Assembly (NCBI RefSeq): GCF_030817535.1
Contig: NZ_JAUSZL010000002.1
Coordinates: forward strand, 1,240,001 to 1,304,000
DNA length: 64,000 nt
From: Streptomyces sp. V3I8
GTDB taxonomy: Bacteria; Actinomycetota; Actinomycetes; Streptomycetales; Streptomycetaceae
Direction of reading: 5' to 3'
Part shown: positions 1 to 8,612 of the stretch, one piece after another
Numbering within the stretch: the first letter of the stretch is position 1
How the letters are laid out: each line of letters begins with the position of its first letter
Notes under the pieces: generated by a model
The model's input: only the letters and a program-made list of their open reading frames with translations
What the model was told of the DNA's origin: nothing
Database searches by the model: none
Program-made: the position numbers and the translations under genes

Positions 1-1024
1 CCTGCCGGTCCTCGGTGGGGGCGAACATCGTTCCGGTGAACAACACGAAGCCGTCCGGGTGTTGATGGTGCGGACCGTGCGTGGCGGCCACCAGGTCCAG
101 TACGTCGCGGCTGATCTCGCGCATGGAACTGCTGCCGTGCAGGACGTAGCCGTCCGCGCCGTCGATCCGCAGGTCGATGTCGATCCCGCGTACGGTGTCG
201 AGGTCGAAGTCCCCGTCGAGCAGGCGGACGAACGGGCCGATCGCGCACGAGGCGTTGTTGTCCTTCGCGCGGGACAGCAGCAGGGCGCTGCGTCCCTCGA
301 TGTCGCGGAGGTTGACGTCGTTGCCGAGCGTCGCGCCGCGCACCCGGCCGCGCGAGTCCACGACGAGGACGGCCTCGGGCTCCGGGTTGTTCCACACCGA
401 CGCGCCGAGCACTCCGACGTCGGCGCCGGTGCCGACCGCGGACAGTACCGGGGCCTTGGTGAACACTTCCGGGTCCGGCCCCATCCCGACCTCCAGGTAC
501 TGCGACCACAGTCCTTCGGAGACGAGCAGTTCCTTGGCCTTGTCCGCCTCCGGCGATCCGGGGCGGATGCCGTCGAGCGCGCCGCCCACCACCTGCACGA
601 CACGGGCCCGCACCTGCGCGGCCTGCGCCGGATCGCCGCCCGTGCGCTCCTCGATGACGCGTTCCAGCAGACTCCGGGCGAAGGTGACGCCCGCGGCCTT
701 GATCACCTGTAGGTCGACGGGGGCGAGCAGATGCGGAACGTCATGGCGGCCGGCCGGTGCCGCGAGCAGTTCGTCCAGGCGCCAGACGTGTCCGCCGTCG
801 GCCTCGCGGACGACCGCCGCCGCGTCGTCGCGTTCCATGAGGTCGGAGACGGTGGGTGCGACGGCCGTCAGGTCGACGACCTGCTCGCCGCGGACCGCGG
901 CCACACACGGTCCGTCGTGTTCCGGGTCGTGGACGCGCGCGACGAGGGCGGCCCGGTCGGCGTCCTCCGGCAGGACGGAGCCGGTGGTGAGGACCGGACG
1001 GGGACGCGCTGCTGCCGATTCCAC
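1..1024 (-). CDS. Fumarylacetoacetate hydrolase family dehydratase (probable 2-keto-3-deoxy-pentonate dehydratase), 3' end cut by window
   Basis: The minus-strand frame from GTG at 1024 stays open to the left edge, so about 341 residues are visible and the C-terminus is missing. A GGAGAG ribosome site lies about 9 nt upstream of the GTG. The later half has the FAH-fold features: VLVVDSRGRVRGATLGND, then NLRDIEGRSALLLSRAKDNN and a metal-binding acidic region. FAH-family members next to IlvD/Edd sugar-acid dehydratases usually convert 2-keto-3-deoxy-arabonate or -xylonate to alpha-ketoglutarate semialdehyde. It lies 48 bp downstream of the IlvD-type gene and is probably co-transcribed with it. 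The family call is firm; the pentonate substrate is inferred from context. Confidence 0.85.
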   Translation of the reverse strand, partial: MESAAARPRPVLTTGSVLPEDADRAALVARVHDPEHDGPCVAAVRGEQVVDLTAVAPTVSDLMERDDAAAVVREADGGHVWRLDELLAAPAGRHDVPHLLAPVDLQVIKAAGVTFARSLLERVIEERTGGDPAQAAQVRARVVQVVGGALDGIRPGSPEADKAKELLVSEGLWSQYLEVGMGPDPEVFTKAPVLSAVGTGADVGVLGASVWNNPEPEAVLVVDSRGRVRGATLGNDVNLRDIEGRSALLLSRAKDNNASCAIGPFVRLLDGDFDLDTVRGIDIDLRIDGADGYVLHGSSSMREISRDVLDLVAATHGPHHQHPDGFVLFTGTMFAPTEDRQ

Positions 1025-1072
1025 GATCGATGCTCTCCTGGATTCGAAGGGGTGCGGTCGCCCGGGGCGGGC

Positions 1073-2809
1073 TCAGTGGGAGTCGCGGGGCACCTCGTGT
1101 CCACGGCTTCCGCGCAGGAAACCGAAGTCGGCGCCCCGGTCGGCCTGTTCGACGTTCTCGGTGTAGAGCCAGGTGTACCCGCCGGTGTGCCGCTCGGCGG
1201 GTGCCCGCCAGCTCTGCCGGCGTCGCGTGAGCTCGGCGTCGTCCACGTCCAGGCGCAGGACGCGGTTCGGGACGTCGAGGACGACGGGGTCCCCGTCGCG
1301 CACCAGGGCGAGGGGTCCGCCGACGGCGGCCTCGGGCGCCACGTGCAGGACCACCGTCCCGTACCCGGTGCCGCTCATCCGGCCGTCGCAGATGCGCACC
1401 ATGTCCTTGACGCCGGCCTTCAGCAGTTTGGCGGGCAGCGGGACGTTGGCGACCTCGGGCATGCCGGGGTAGCCCTTGGGGCCGGCGTTGCGGATGACGA
1501 TGACGGTGTTCTCGTCGATGTCGAGGTCCGGGTCGTCGGCCACCTCGTGATAGGCCTCGGGCGAGTCGAAGACGAGCGCGGGGCCGCGGTGGGTGAGCAG
1601 GTGCGGTGACGCGGCGGACTGCTTGATCACGGCGCCGTCGGGGCACAGGTTGCCGCGCAGGACGGCGATACCGGTACCGGCCGGCTGGAAGGGGGCGGCG
1701 AGGCCGGTGATGACGTCGGAGCCGACGCGTTCGGCATTCCCGGTGTTCTCGGCGACGGTGCGTCCGGTGACCGTGATCTGTTCGCCGTGCAGCAGGTCGC
1801 CGCCGAGCAGCTCGGCCAGGACGGCGGGCAGGCCGCCCGCGTAGCAGAAGTCCTCCATGAGGTATGTGCCGCTGGGCATCAGGTTGACCAGGGTCGGCAC
1901 CGCGCGGACCAGGTCGTCGAAGTCCTTCAGGTCCAACTCGACGCCGACGCGTCCGGCGAGGGCGGTGAGATGGATGAGGGCGTTCGTGGAGCCGCCGATG
2001 GCCGCGTTGACCCGGATGGCGTTCTCGAACGCCTCGCGGGTCAGGATCCGCGAGGGGCGCAGCTCCTCCTCCACCATCGCGACGATGCGCTGCCCCGCCG
2101 CCTGCGCGGTCTCCATCCGCCGGGAGTCGACCGCGGGCCAGGCCGCCGAGCCCGGCAGCTGCATACCGAGCGCCTCGGCCATGCAGGCCATCGTCGAGGC
2201 GGTCCCCATCGTCATGCAGTGCCCGTGGGAACGGGCCATGCACCCTTCGGCGAAGAAGCACTCCTCCTCGGTCATCCGGCCGGTCTTCAGGTCCTCCTCG
2301 AACTTCCACACATGGGTGCCGGATCCCACGTCCTGGCCCCGGTACTTGCCGTTGAGCATCGGTCCGCCGGTGACCATGACGGCGGGCAGGTCGACGCTGG
2401 CGGCGCCCATGAGCATGGCGGGGGTCGTCTTGTCGCAGCCGGACAGCAGCACGACGCCGTCGAGCGGATTGGCCCGGATCAGCTCCTCGACCTCCATGGC
2501 CATGAGGTTGCGGTACAGCATGGCGGTGGGCCGCATCAGGGTCTCGCCGGTGGCCATGGTGGGGAACTGGAGCGGTAGACCGCCCGCCTGCCACACGCCG
2601 CGCTTGACGGCTTCGGCGACGTGTGTCAGATGGGCGTTGCACGGGGCGAGTTCGGAGGCACTGGTCGCGATGCCGATGACGGGACGCCCGTCGAACACCT
2701 CGTGCCCGAATCCCTGGTTGCGCATCCAGGAGCGGTACACCATCCCGCTGCGGCCCCGTGCCCCGAACCACTCCTGGCTGCGGCGGCTCGTCCTGCGACC
2801 CTCGGTCAT
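1073..2809 (-). CDS. IlvD/Edd family sugar-acid dehydratase (arabonate/xylonate dehydratase-like)
   Basis: A 578-residue cytosolic Fe-S dehydratase. The start chosen is ATG 2809 (MTEGRR); the frame runs further upstream, but that part is a shadow of the divergent regulator. IlvD/Edd hallmarks are clear: SGCDKTTPAMLMGAASVDLPA with a cluster cysteine, then EGCMARSHGHCMTMGTAST and the C-terminal GPKGYPGMPE and CDGRMSGTGYG blocks. The family dehydrates dihydroxy acids or aldonic acids. With an FAH-family enzyme downstream and a GntR/FCD regulator divergent, pentonate dehydration in a non-phosphorylative pentose route fits better than branched-chain amino acid synthesis. The exact sugar acid cannot be read from sequence. 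Confidence 0.9.
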   Translation of the reverse strand: MTEGRRTSRRSQEWFGARGRSGMVYRSWMRNQGFGHEVFDGRPVIGIATSASELAPCNAHLTHVAEAVKRGVWQAGGLPLQFPTMATGETLMRPTAMLYRNLMAMEVEELIRANPLDGVVLLSGCDKTTPAMLMGAASVDLPAVMVTGGPMLNGKYRGQDVGSGTHVWKFEEDLKTGRMTEEECFFAEGCMARSHGHCMTMGTASTMACMAEALGMQLPGSAAWPAVDSRRMETAQAAGQRIVAMVEEELRPSRILTREAFENAIRVNAAIGGSTNALIHLTALAGRVGVELDLKDFDDLVRAVPTLVNLMPSGTYLMEDFCYAGGLPAVLAELLGGDLLHGEQITVTGRTVAENTGNAERVGSDVITGLAAPFQPAGTGIAVLRGNLCPDGAVIKQSAASPHLLTHRGPALVFDSPEAYHEVADDPDLDIDENTVIVIRNAGPKGYPGMPEVANVPLPAKLLKAGVKDMVRICDGRMSGTGYGTVVLHVAPEAAVGGPLALVRDGDPVVLDVPNRVLRLDVDDAELTRRRQSWRAPAERHTGGYTWLYTENVEQADRGADFGFLRGSRGHEVPRDSH

Positions 2810-2932
2810 GCAGTCACTCCCGTGGCTCTGGCGTCGTCCGCTTCGCGATGGGGCGTTGTCGGGTTCGGGTGAGGCCCTGCGGACCCGCAGACCCGCGGAC
2901 CCGACGGACCCGCGGGCCGTACCCTGTAGCGC

Positions 2933-2947
2933 AATCATTAAATGATT
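2933..2947. promoter_or_regulatory. Perfect 15-bp palindrome, probable operator of the adjacent GntR regulator
   Basis: AATCATT and AATGATT flank a single central A. This is a perfect AT-rich dyad in otherwise GC-rich DNA, 6 bp upstream of the GntR start codon. It lies in the divergent gap between that regulator and the dehydratase. Size and position fit a GntR/FCD dimer site controlling both directions. No motif library was searched. Confidence 0.65.
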
Positions 2948-2953
2948 GGATGA

Positions 2954-3706
2954 ATGGCGTCCAGGGGGCGGGCAGAGATCGTGGCGCACTTCCTGACCAT
3001 GCACCAGCGCGTGGTCGACGAGCTCGGGCGGCGCATCGTGGGGGGCGCGTGGGAGCCGGGGTCCCCGTTGCCGGTCGAGGAGGAGCTCGCGGCCGGGACC
3101 GGCGTCAGCCGAGGGCTGTTGCGGGAGGCGGTCAAGGCACTGGTGGCCAAGGGGATGCTGCACGTACGTCCGCGTACCGGCACACGCGTGCTGCCCCCGG
3201 AGCACTGGAACCACCTGGACCGTGACGTACTGCGCTGGAAACAGACCGAGGACGCTGCGGCTCTGCTGCGCGACACGGGTGAACTGCGCCGGATCGTCGA
3301 GCCCGAGGCGGCCCGGCTCGCCGCCGGCCGGGCCGGCCCCGACGACGTACGAGTCCTGTACGCGTCCCTGGCGGCCATGGAGGCCGCGGCGGCGGAGCCG
3401 GACCGCGGCGGCTACGTCGAGGCCGACATCGCCTTCCACCGGGCCCTGCTCGACGCCAGCGGCAACCGGCTCCTCGGCTCACTGGGCCGCGCTGTCGACA
3501 TCGCGCTGGAACACAGCTTCGTCGTCAGCACCCGGACCCCCGGCGCGGTGGAGGCGTCGCTGCCGGGTCACCGCGCCGTCGTGCGGGCCGTCGAGGCCCG
3601 CGACCCCGCGGCCGCGGCGGCCGCCGTGCTGGCCATCGTCGAAGCCGCCGAACGGGAGATCGCCCGGTCACCCGGAATGCCCGACCTGCCCGGCGACGCC
3701 ATATGA
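2954..3706 (+). CDS. GntR family transcriptional regulator, FadR/FCD subfamily
   Basis: A 250-residue DNA-binding protein. The N-terminal winged helix-turn-helix (about residues 15-85) contains VDELGRRIVGGAWEPGSPLP, GVSRGLLREAVKALVAKGML and RPRTGTRVLP, the usual GntR pattern. The C-terminal all-helical FCD domain (about 100-235) has RRIVEPEAARLAA, DIAFHRALLDASGN and a late PGHRAVVRAVEARD segment, whose histidines and aspartate normally bind metal and ligand. It diverges from the sugar-acid dehydratase and probably represses it until a sugar acid binds. The ATG at 2954 sits only 6 bp after a palindromic operator, with a weak ribosome site, so autoregulation and possibly a leaderless transcript are likely. 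Confidence 0.9.
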   Translation: MASRGRAEIVAHFLTMHQRVVDELGRRIVGGAWEPGSPLPVEEELAAGTGVSRGLLREAVKALVAKGMLHVRPRTGTRVLPPEHWNHLDRDVLRWKQTEDAAALLRDTGELRRIVEPEAARLAAGRAGPDDVRVLYASLAAMEAAAAEPDRGGYVEADIAFHRALLDASGNRLLGSLGRAVDIALEHSFVVSTRTPGAVEASLPGHRAVVRAVEARDPAAAAAAVLAIVEAAEREIARSPGMPDLPGDAI

Positions 3707-4350
3707 CCTGCCACGTGGCGTTCCGTACACGGAGCGTCTGCTCACTGCCAGAACTTGATGTGCCGACAACGCGCGACTTCGTCGGCCCGAGAACCCGCTT
3801 CCGCCGGGGATCGATTCCGCTCATGGACCGGGGCGGCGCGATGTGGGCGCCGGCCGACCCCGGGACGGCCGACGGCCGGATGCGGGACCGGGACCCCGGC
3901 TTCTGCTGCATGGATCATGCCCTGGCCCCCGCGCAGGTGGGTGGGCGGGCGCTCACGCCGACCCCGCACCGCGCCTCCGATGCGGAGGAGAGCGTGCTTC
4001 CGCCGGACCGGTCACGGCTCGGCAGGTCTGCGAGATGCCGGGAGCGGACGTCGGTGTCCGGCCGAGCTGGAACCACTGCGCGGAGAGCCGGTCGGACCCG
4101 TCGACCGCGGCCGGCCGCGAAAGCCACCCGAAGGCCGGTTCACCACCCGCCTGTGACCGGCTGCCGCCGATCACCTACTCCACTCCGTACGACGGATCGT
4201 TGCCGGCGGATGCCGACGGCACCGCGACGACCCGCGTCCCGGTGACCACCTTCAGACGGCTGCACGCATGTTCAGGGCTTTCGCACGGGATACCTGTCAT
4301 CGATCACGGCCTTCAGATCGTCGGCGTGAAACGTGAAAGGTGACATACCG
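3707..4350. other. Intergenic stretch without a convincing gene
   Basis: About 640 bp between the GntR gene and the SDR gene. Open frames exist on both strands, but they are rich in Arg/Pro/Ala, lack ribosome sites and show no recognisable family. No tRNA, repeat or strong hairpin was seen. Decayed coding sequence or long upstream regulatory DNA for the SDR gene are both possible. Confidence 0.5.
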
Positions 4351-5154
4351 GTGAGCACACCACATGGCACGGCCCTGGTGACAGGAGCCTCCTCCGGCAT
4401 CGGCGCGGCCTACGCCGGACGGCTGGCCTCCCAGGGCTGGGACACCGTCCTCGTGGCCAGGAGGGCGGAGCGGCTCGACGACCTCGCGCAACGGCTGCGC
4501 GAGGGGACGGGCACCACGGTGGAGACCCTCGTGGCCGACCTGTCCGATCCCGGCGACCTGGCACGGGTGGCGCGGCGCGCGGCGGGCGACGACGTCGGAT
4601 TCCTCCTCAACAACGCGGGGATCAACGGCTACGGCCCGTTCGCCGCACTCGAACCGGAACTCATGACGAAGGTCCTCGCCGTCAATGTCGTCGCCGTCAC
4701 CGCGCTCACCCGCGCCGCGGTCCCGGCCATGCTGCAGCGCGGCCGCGGCACCGTGGTCAACGTGGCCTCGCAGCTGGCCTTCGCGGGCGCGCTGCCACCG
4801 CATCCGCTGCCCGAACGCGCTGTGTACGGCGGCACCAAGGGCTACGTGGTCACCTTCACCCGCACACTCGCCGCCGAACTGGCCAGCACACCGCTGCGGA
4901 TCCAGGTGTTGTGCCCTGGACTGACCGCCACCGAGTTCCACCGGTCACGCGGCGACGAGCCCGTCGCGGGACGGGACCAGTCCGTGCACGAGGACGGCGG
5001 CATGCCGGCGGGCGAGGTCGTCAACGCGTCGCTGGCCGCGCTGGACACCGGCGAGGTGGTGTGCGTACCCGGGCTCAAGGACCTAACCCTGACCGACGGC
5101 CTGGCGGAGGCCGAGTTGGCGATCCGCACGGCGGCCCGCCGGGACGGTGACTGA
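4351..5154 (+). CDS. Short-chain dehydrogenase/reductase (SDR), classical type
   Basis: A 267-residue cytosolic NAD(P)-dependent oxidoreductase. The cofactor motif TGASSGIG is at residues 11-18, followed by LLNNAGINGYGPF, the catalytic serine in VVNVASQLAF and the YxxxK pair in AVYGGTKGYV. The late block ALCPGL-like VLCPGLTATEF is also typical. GTG 4351 is preferred because GAAAGG lies 10 nt upstream; an in-frame GTG 18 nt earlier is possible. The gene stands alone between long gaps and converges on the permease gene, so substrate and pathway are unknown. Confidence 0.85.
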   Translation: MSTPHGTALVTGASSGIGAAYAGRLASQGWDTVLVARRAERLDDLAQRLREGTGTTVETLVADLSDPGDLARVARRAAGDDVGFLLNNAGINGYGPFAALEPELMTKVLAVNVVAVTALTRAAVPAMLQRGRGTVVNVASQLAFAGALPPHPLPERAVYGGTKGYVVTFTRTLAAELASTPLRIQVLCPGLTATEFHRSRGDEPVAGRDQSVHEDGGMPAGEVVNASLAALDTGEVVCVPGLKDLTLTDGLAEAELAIRTAARRDGD

Positions 5155-5230
5155 CCCGGTCCGTCGTCCCGCCCGTTCCGGTCCGGACGTCCGTGCACCC
5201 CATCAGTAGCGGCGGTCACGGTGTCGGGCC

Positions 5231-5480
5231 GGTGTGGGTGCATCCGGAGTCCGACGCCGAGCGGCACCTGACGCACCCGCCGGAGCCGGACGACGTACGG
5301 CGGGCACTGCGGGCCCGTCCCGACGCGAAGGGGATGCTGCTGATCACGCCGACGGGCTGGGGCTCCTGCGCGGACGTCCGCGGTGTCGCGAAGGTCTGTG
5401 CTGCCCGTACGCGTCCTCGGCGAGCAGGCCGGGGCGCTCACACCGAGGACGCTCCCGGCTGCCGACCGCGGCCGGGAGCG
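5231..5480 (+). pseudogene. Remnant of an Orn/Lys/Arg decarboxylase family gene
   Basis: Frame 5231-5398 reads VWVHPESDAERHLTHPPEPD, then an ARPDAKGMLLITPTGWGSC block and ADVRGVAKVC. This matches the fold-type I Orn/Lys/Arg decarboxylase region where a conserved SPTYYG-CAD...EVC block precedes the PLP lysine. After about 5398 the similarity continues in another frame as LPVRVLGEQAGALTPRTLPA, resembling the family VDEAWGAH...LP block. The PLP-lysine region and the rest of the roughly 480-residue enzyme are absent. A frameshifted fragment of this size cannot be functional. It lies just past the 3' end of the permease gene. Confidence 0.6.
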
Positions 5481-5491
5481 CCGGGCGTGGT

Positions 5492-6877
5492 TCACGCTGT
5501 CGGGAGGAGGGGGCCGGGGGCCTCCGGCTCCGTGGAGCCGGCTTCGCCGTCCGACTCGATCCGCATCTCGGGGGCGGGGCGGCGGAAGCCCTTGGTGATC
5601 ACCGCGAGCCAGACGATGCCGATGACCAGCCAGCCGAGGCCGAGCCCGACGGCGGTGCCACCCAGCTGGGTGATCAGGTAGACGTCGACCGCGGCGCCGA
5701 CGGCCGGCAGGAGAACGTACCGCACCGGGGAGTGGCGGGTCCCGGAGCGCCACTGCCGCACGGCGTAGGCGATCACGCAGACGTTGACGAGGGTGAAGCC
5801 GAGGAACGCGCCGAAGTTGATGAAGGAGGTGGCGTCGGCGAGGGAGAGGTTCATGGCCAGCAGGCCGACGGCGCCGACGACCAGCACGTTGGTGACCGGG
5901 GTGAGCAGCTTGCGGTGCAGGCGTCCGAAGATCCGGCGCGGCAGGGCACCGTCGCGGCCCATGACGAACATCAGGCGGCTGGTACTGGCCTGGATGGCGA
6001 CGCAGGAGGCGAAGCCGCCGAGCATGCCGACGATGTTGGCGACGTCCGCGAATGTCCCTCCGCCGACGGTGGTGGACACCAGGTATCCCGCGGAGTCCTC
6101 GTCGGGGAAGGAACCGCCCGGGTGGGCCCACTGCATCAGGAAGGAGATCACGATGAAGACGGTGCCGCCGGTCAGCACGGTCAGCACGATGCTGCGCGGG
6201 ATGGTGCGCCGCGGATCGCGCACCTCTTCGCTGAGCGTGCTCACCGCGTCGAAGCCGAGGAAGGCGTAGGCGGCGACGGCCGCGGCGGCGGTGACGGCGG
6301 ACAGGCTGGTGGCGCTGTTCCAGAAGGCGTGGCCGGCCGCGGGGGCGCCGCCGTGGCCGAGGCCGTAGTGGAGGCAGAGCACCGCGAGCACCACGAGGAC
6401 GGCGATGACGCCGAGCAGGAGCACCCGGTTGATCCGGTCGGCGACCTTGAGGCCGACGACGTTGATGGCGGTGGCGAGGACCACGTTGATGACCAGCCAG
6501 GCCCACATCGGGACGGCCGGGAACTGGGCGTGGAGGTAGATGGCCTGGAGCAGCCAGGCGACCATCGGCAGGAAGAGGTAGTCGAGCAGCATCGCCCATC
6601 CGGCCAGGAAGCCGATGCGGGAGTCGAGCTCCTTGCGGGCGTAGGTGTACACGGAGCCGGAGCTGGGGTGGACCCTGGCCATCTTGGCGTAGCTGAGGCC
6701 CGTCAGCAGCATGGCGCCGGTGGCGATCACGTAGGCGGTGGCCGCGGCGCCATGACTGGCGGCGGCGATGACGCCGAAGATCGAGGTGACGACGGCGGGG
6801 GCCATGTAGGCGACACCGAAGGCGACCACGGACACGAGTCCGAGGTCTCCGCGCATGCGGGTGGGCTGATCCGTCAT
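5492..6877 (-). CDS. APC superfamily amino acid/polyamine permease
   Basis: A 461-residue inner-membrane transporter with about 12 hydrophobic segments. The family start motif lies in segments 1-2 (VAYMAPAVVTSIFGVIA and LLTGLSYAKMARVHPSSGSV), and the loop motif SEEVRDPRRTIPRS follows the fifth segment. The overall layout resembles putrescine or amino-acid importers (PuuP/YjeH-like). It overlaps the upstream nitrilase-family gene by 4 bp (ATGA), so uptake and hydrolysis of an amide or amine compound are probably coupled. The decarboxylase remnant beyond its 3' end hints at polyamine or amino-acid metabolism. The substrate is inferred only. Confidence 0.88.
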   Translation of the reverse strand: MTDQPTRMRGDLGLVSVVAFGVAYMAPAVVTSIFGVIAAASHGAAATAYVIATGAMLLTGLSYAKMARVHPSSGSVYTYARKELDSRIGFLAGWAMLLDYLFLPMVAWLLQAIYLHAQFPAVPMWAWLVINVVLATAINVVGLKVADRINRVLLLGVIAVLVVLAVLCLHYGLGHGGAPAAGHAFWNSATSLSAVTAAAAVAAYAFLGFDAVSTLSEEVRDPRRTIPRSIVLTVLTGGTVFIVISFLMQWAHPGGSFPDEDSAGYLVSTTVGGGTFADVANIVGMLGGFASCVAIQASTSRLMFVMGRDGALPRRIFGRLHRKLLTPVTNVLVVGAVGLLAMNLSLADATSFINFGAFLGFTLVNVCVIAYAVRQWRSGTRHSPVRYVLLPAVGAAVDVYLITQLGGTAVGLGLGWLVIGIVWLAVITKGFRRPAPEMRIESDGEAGSTEPEAPGPLLPTA

Positions 6878-7872
6878 GGTGTTCCCTCTTCCGCGAGTGT
6901 ACGGCGGGTCTCGGTGAGGCCGCTGGAGCCACCGGAGCCGCTTGGGTCAGTGGGACCACTGGGGTCATCGGGGTCAGTGGGAGCGCCGGGGAAGAGTGCT
7001 GGTCCGGTGGCGCCGGCCCAGGTGGCGGGGTCGATACGGCCCTGGTAGAGCGGCAGGGCGAGGGGCTGGTCGTCGGGGCGGAACTGCTGCCACGGCCGGT
7101 TGAGCGCGGCGGTGCCGAGACGGCGGACGTTGGCGACCTCGTCCAGGTCGATCACATCGGTGAGGGTGGTGTCGCTGTCGGCCGCGGCCTCGGACCGTAC
7201 GGTGCCCTGCGGGTCCACGAGCAGGCTGCGGCCGGTGCCGACGGGCGCGGCGCAGTTGACGCTGGCGACGAACACCTGGTTGACGATGGCGTTGGCGCGG
7301 GCCAGCACGGTTTCCTGGGCGCGGTCGCTGCCGGAGGTCAGCACGAAGTTCAGTACCAGCTCGGCACCCATCCAGGCCAGGTGGCGGGTGGTCTCCGGGA
7401 ACCACGCGTCGTAGCAGATCGACAGTCCCACGCGGCCGACGCCGTCGAGGTCGAAGACGGTGAACCCGGCGCCGGGGGTGACGGTCTCGTAGGGCCGCCA
7501 CGGGAAGATCTTCCGGTAGGTCGCGACCCGTTCGCCGCGCGGGGAGTAGACGGGGGCGGTGTTGTACACGCGTCCGTCGGCTCCGCGTTCGTGGACGCTG
7601 CCCGGGGCGAGCCAGACACCGAGGTCGCCGGCGAGTTCGGCGAGGGCCCGGTCGCGCGGGCCGTCCAGGGGCTCGGCGAGGGCCTCGGCCTGCTCGGCCG
7701 GTGCGAGCACGGCGCCGCCGACCGGGCCGCCCAGATGCAGCTCGGGATATACGACCAGCGGTGCGGCGGGGAGCCCCGCCGTGCGCCTGCGCACGTCGGC
7801 GGCCAGGCCGTCCAGGTCATCGGCGGCGCGTTGGGCCGCCTGGGCCAGTACGAGGGGAAGAGGGCGGGACAT
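6874..7872 (-). CDS. Carbon-nitrogen hydrolase (nitrilase superfamily)
   Basis: A 332-residue soluble amidohydrolase. The catalytic triad is visible: Glu44 in VYPELHLGG, Lys in TYRKIFPWRPYE and Cys in VGLSICYDAWFPE. The C-terminal tail is repetitive (Asp/Pro/Ser/Gly-rich, PTDPDDPSGPTDPSGSGG) and probably disordered. It is the first gene of a two-gene operon with the permease and faces a TetR regulator across a 121-bp AT-rich gap containing a dyad. Nitrilase-superfamily enzymes of this kind cleave amides or N-carbamoyl compounds; the substrate is unknown. Confidence 0.88.
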   Translation of the reverse strand: MSRPLPLVLAQAAQRAADDLDGLAADVRRRTAGLPAAPLVVYPELHLGGPVGGAVLAPAEQAEALAEPLDGPRDRALAELAGDLGVWLAPGSVHERGADGRVYNTAPVYSPRGERVATYRKIFPWRPYETVTPGAGFTVFDLDGVGRVGLSICYDAWFPETTRHLAWMGAELVLNFVLTSGSDRAQETVLARANAIVNQVFVASVNCAAPVGTGRSLLVDPQGTVRSEAAADSDTTLTDVIDLDEVANVRRLGTAALNRPWQQFRPDDQPLALPLYQGRIDPATWAGATGPALFPGAPTDPDDPSGPTDPSGSGGSSGLTETRRTLAEEGTP

Positions 7873-7895
7873 GGGCCACCAGGTCTGACTCGAGA

Positions 7896-7920
7896 ATTAG
7901 TTAAACGAAATTTAGTTAAT
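7896..7920. promoter_or_regulatory. Imperfect dyad / direct repeat, probable TetR operator
   Basis: TTAGTTAA occurs at 7897-7904 and again at 7912-7919, a 15-bp direct repeat. The same 25 bp also read as an imperfect dyad, ATTAnnTAAA ... TTTAnnTAAT. It is the only AT-rich block in the divergent gap between the nitrilase and TetR genes, where a TetR operator overlapping both promoters would be expected. Confidence 0.55.
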
Positions 7921-7993
7921 GAATAGGGGTGAGTCAATGGAATGCCACAGCTGAGATACGGGCGCCGTACGGCCGTGTGCGAGCATGACGTTC

Positions 7994-8605
7994 ATGGCCC
8001 GACCCAGAAACCAGGCGGAACGCCGCGCCCAGCTGATCGACGCGACCGCCCGGACCGTGGTGGACCTCGGGGCCACGGCCACCAAGCTGCGGGACGTCGC
8101 GAAGGCCGCCGGCGTCACCCCCGCCTCGGTGCTCTACTACTACGCCGACATCCAGGAACTGTTCGCCGCGGTGTTCGAGCGCAGCGCGGCGACGTACTTC
8201 GTCAGCCGCGAGGAGGCCATCGCAGCGGTGGAGGGTCCGGTGGCGCGGCTGCGCGCCTGCGTCCGCAGCGGTGTGCCCTGGCCCGGGGAGGGCGAGGAGA
8301 GCACCCGGCTGCTCTTCGAACTGTTCCCGGTGGCCCTGCGCAACGAGGTCGCCGCCGACCGGCAGCGCACCTTCGCGCACCAGCAGGCCGAGCTCTACCG
8401 CCAGGTGCTCGAACTCGGCGAGGAAAGCGGCGAGTTCACCCTGACCGGCGACGCCCGGTCCCTGGGCCGCTCCTTCGTGGCACTGGAGGACGGCTACGCG
8501 ATGGACCTGCTGGTCGGCGACGCGACCGCCCAGGACATCGAGAACCGCCTGCTCGACCACGCGCACGTCGTGACGGGCAACCCGGCCTTCGACAGGCGCG
8601 GTTGA
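7994..8605 (+). CDS. TetR/AcrR family transcriptional regulator
   Basis: A 203-residue regulator. The N-terminal helix-turn-helix (about residues 8-55) reads RRAQLIDATARTVVDLG, TATKLRDVAKAAGVTPASVLYYYADIQELF, a clear TetR signature. The C-terminal ligand domain, with GEGEESTRLLFELFPVALRN and YRQVLELGEESGEFTLTGDA, resembles the BetI-like TetR_C group. ATG 7994 is preferred over the ATG 9 nt upstream because it gives the usual MARPRNQAERR start. It diverges from the nitrilase-permease operon and very likely controls it. Confidence 0.9.
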   Translation: MARPRNQAERRAQLIDATARTVVDLGATATKLRDVAKAAGVTPASVLYYYADIQELFAAVFERSAATYFVSREEAIAAVEGPVARLRACVRSGVPWPGEGEESTRLLFELFPVALRNEVAADRQRTFAHQQAELYRQVLELGEESGEFTLTGDARSLGRSFVALEDGYAMDLLVGDATAQDIENRLLDHAHVVTGNPAFDRRG

Positions 8606-8612
8606 CCGCCCG

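Noticed and set aside
741..3439. Long minus-strand frames over the dehydratase and regulator genes
   Set aside because: They are GC-rich shadow frames with Arg/Pro/Gly composition. The real dehydratase begins at 2809 and the regulator is on the other strand.
3703..4343. Overlapping open frames in the gap before the SDR gene
   Set aside because: No ribosome site, family motif or balanced composition; they look like chance frames in GC-rich DNA.
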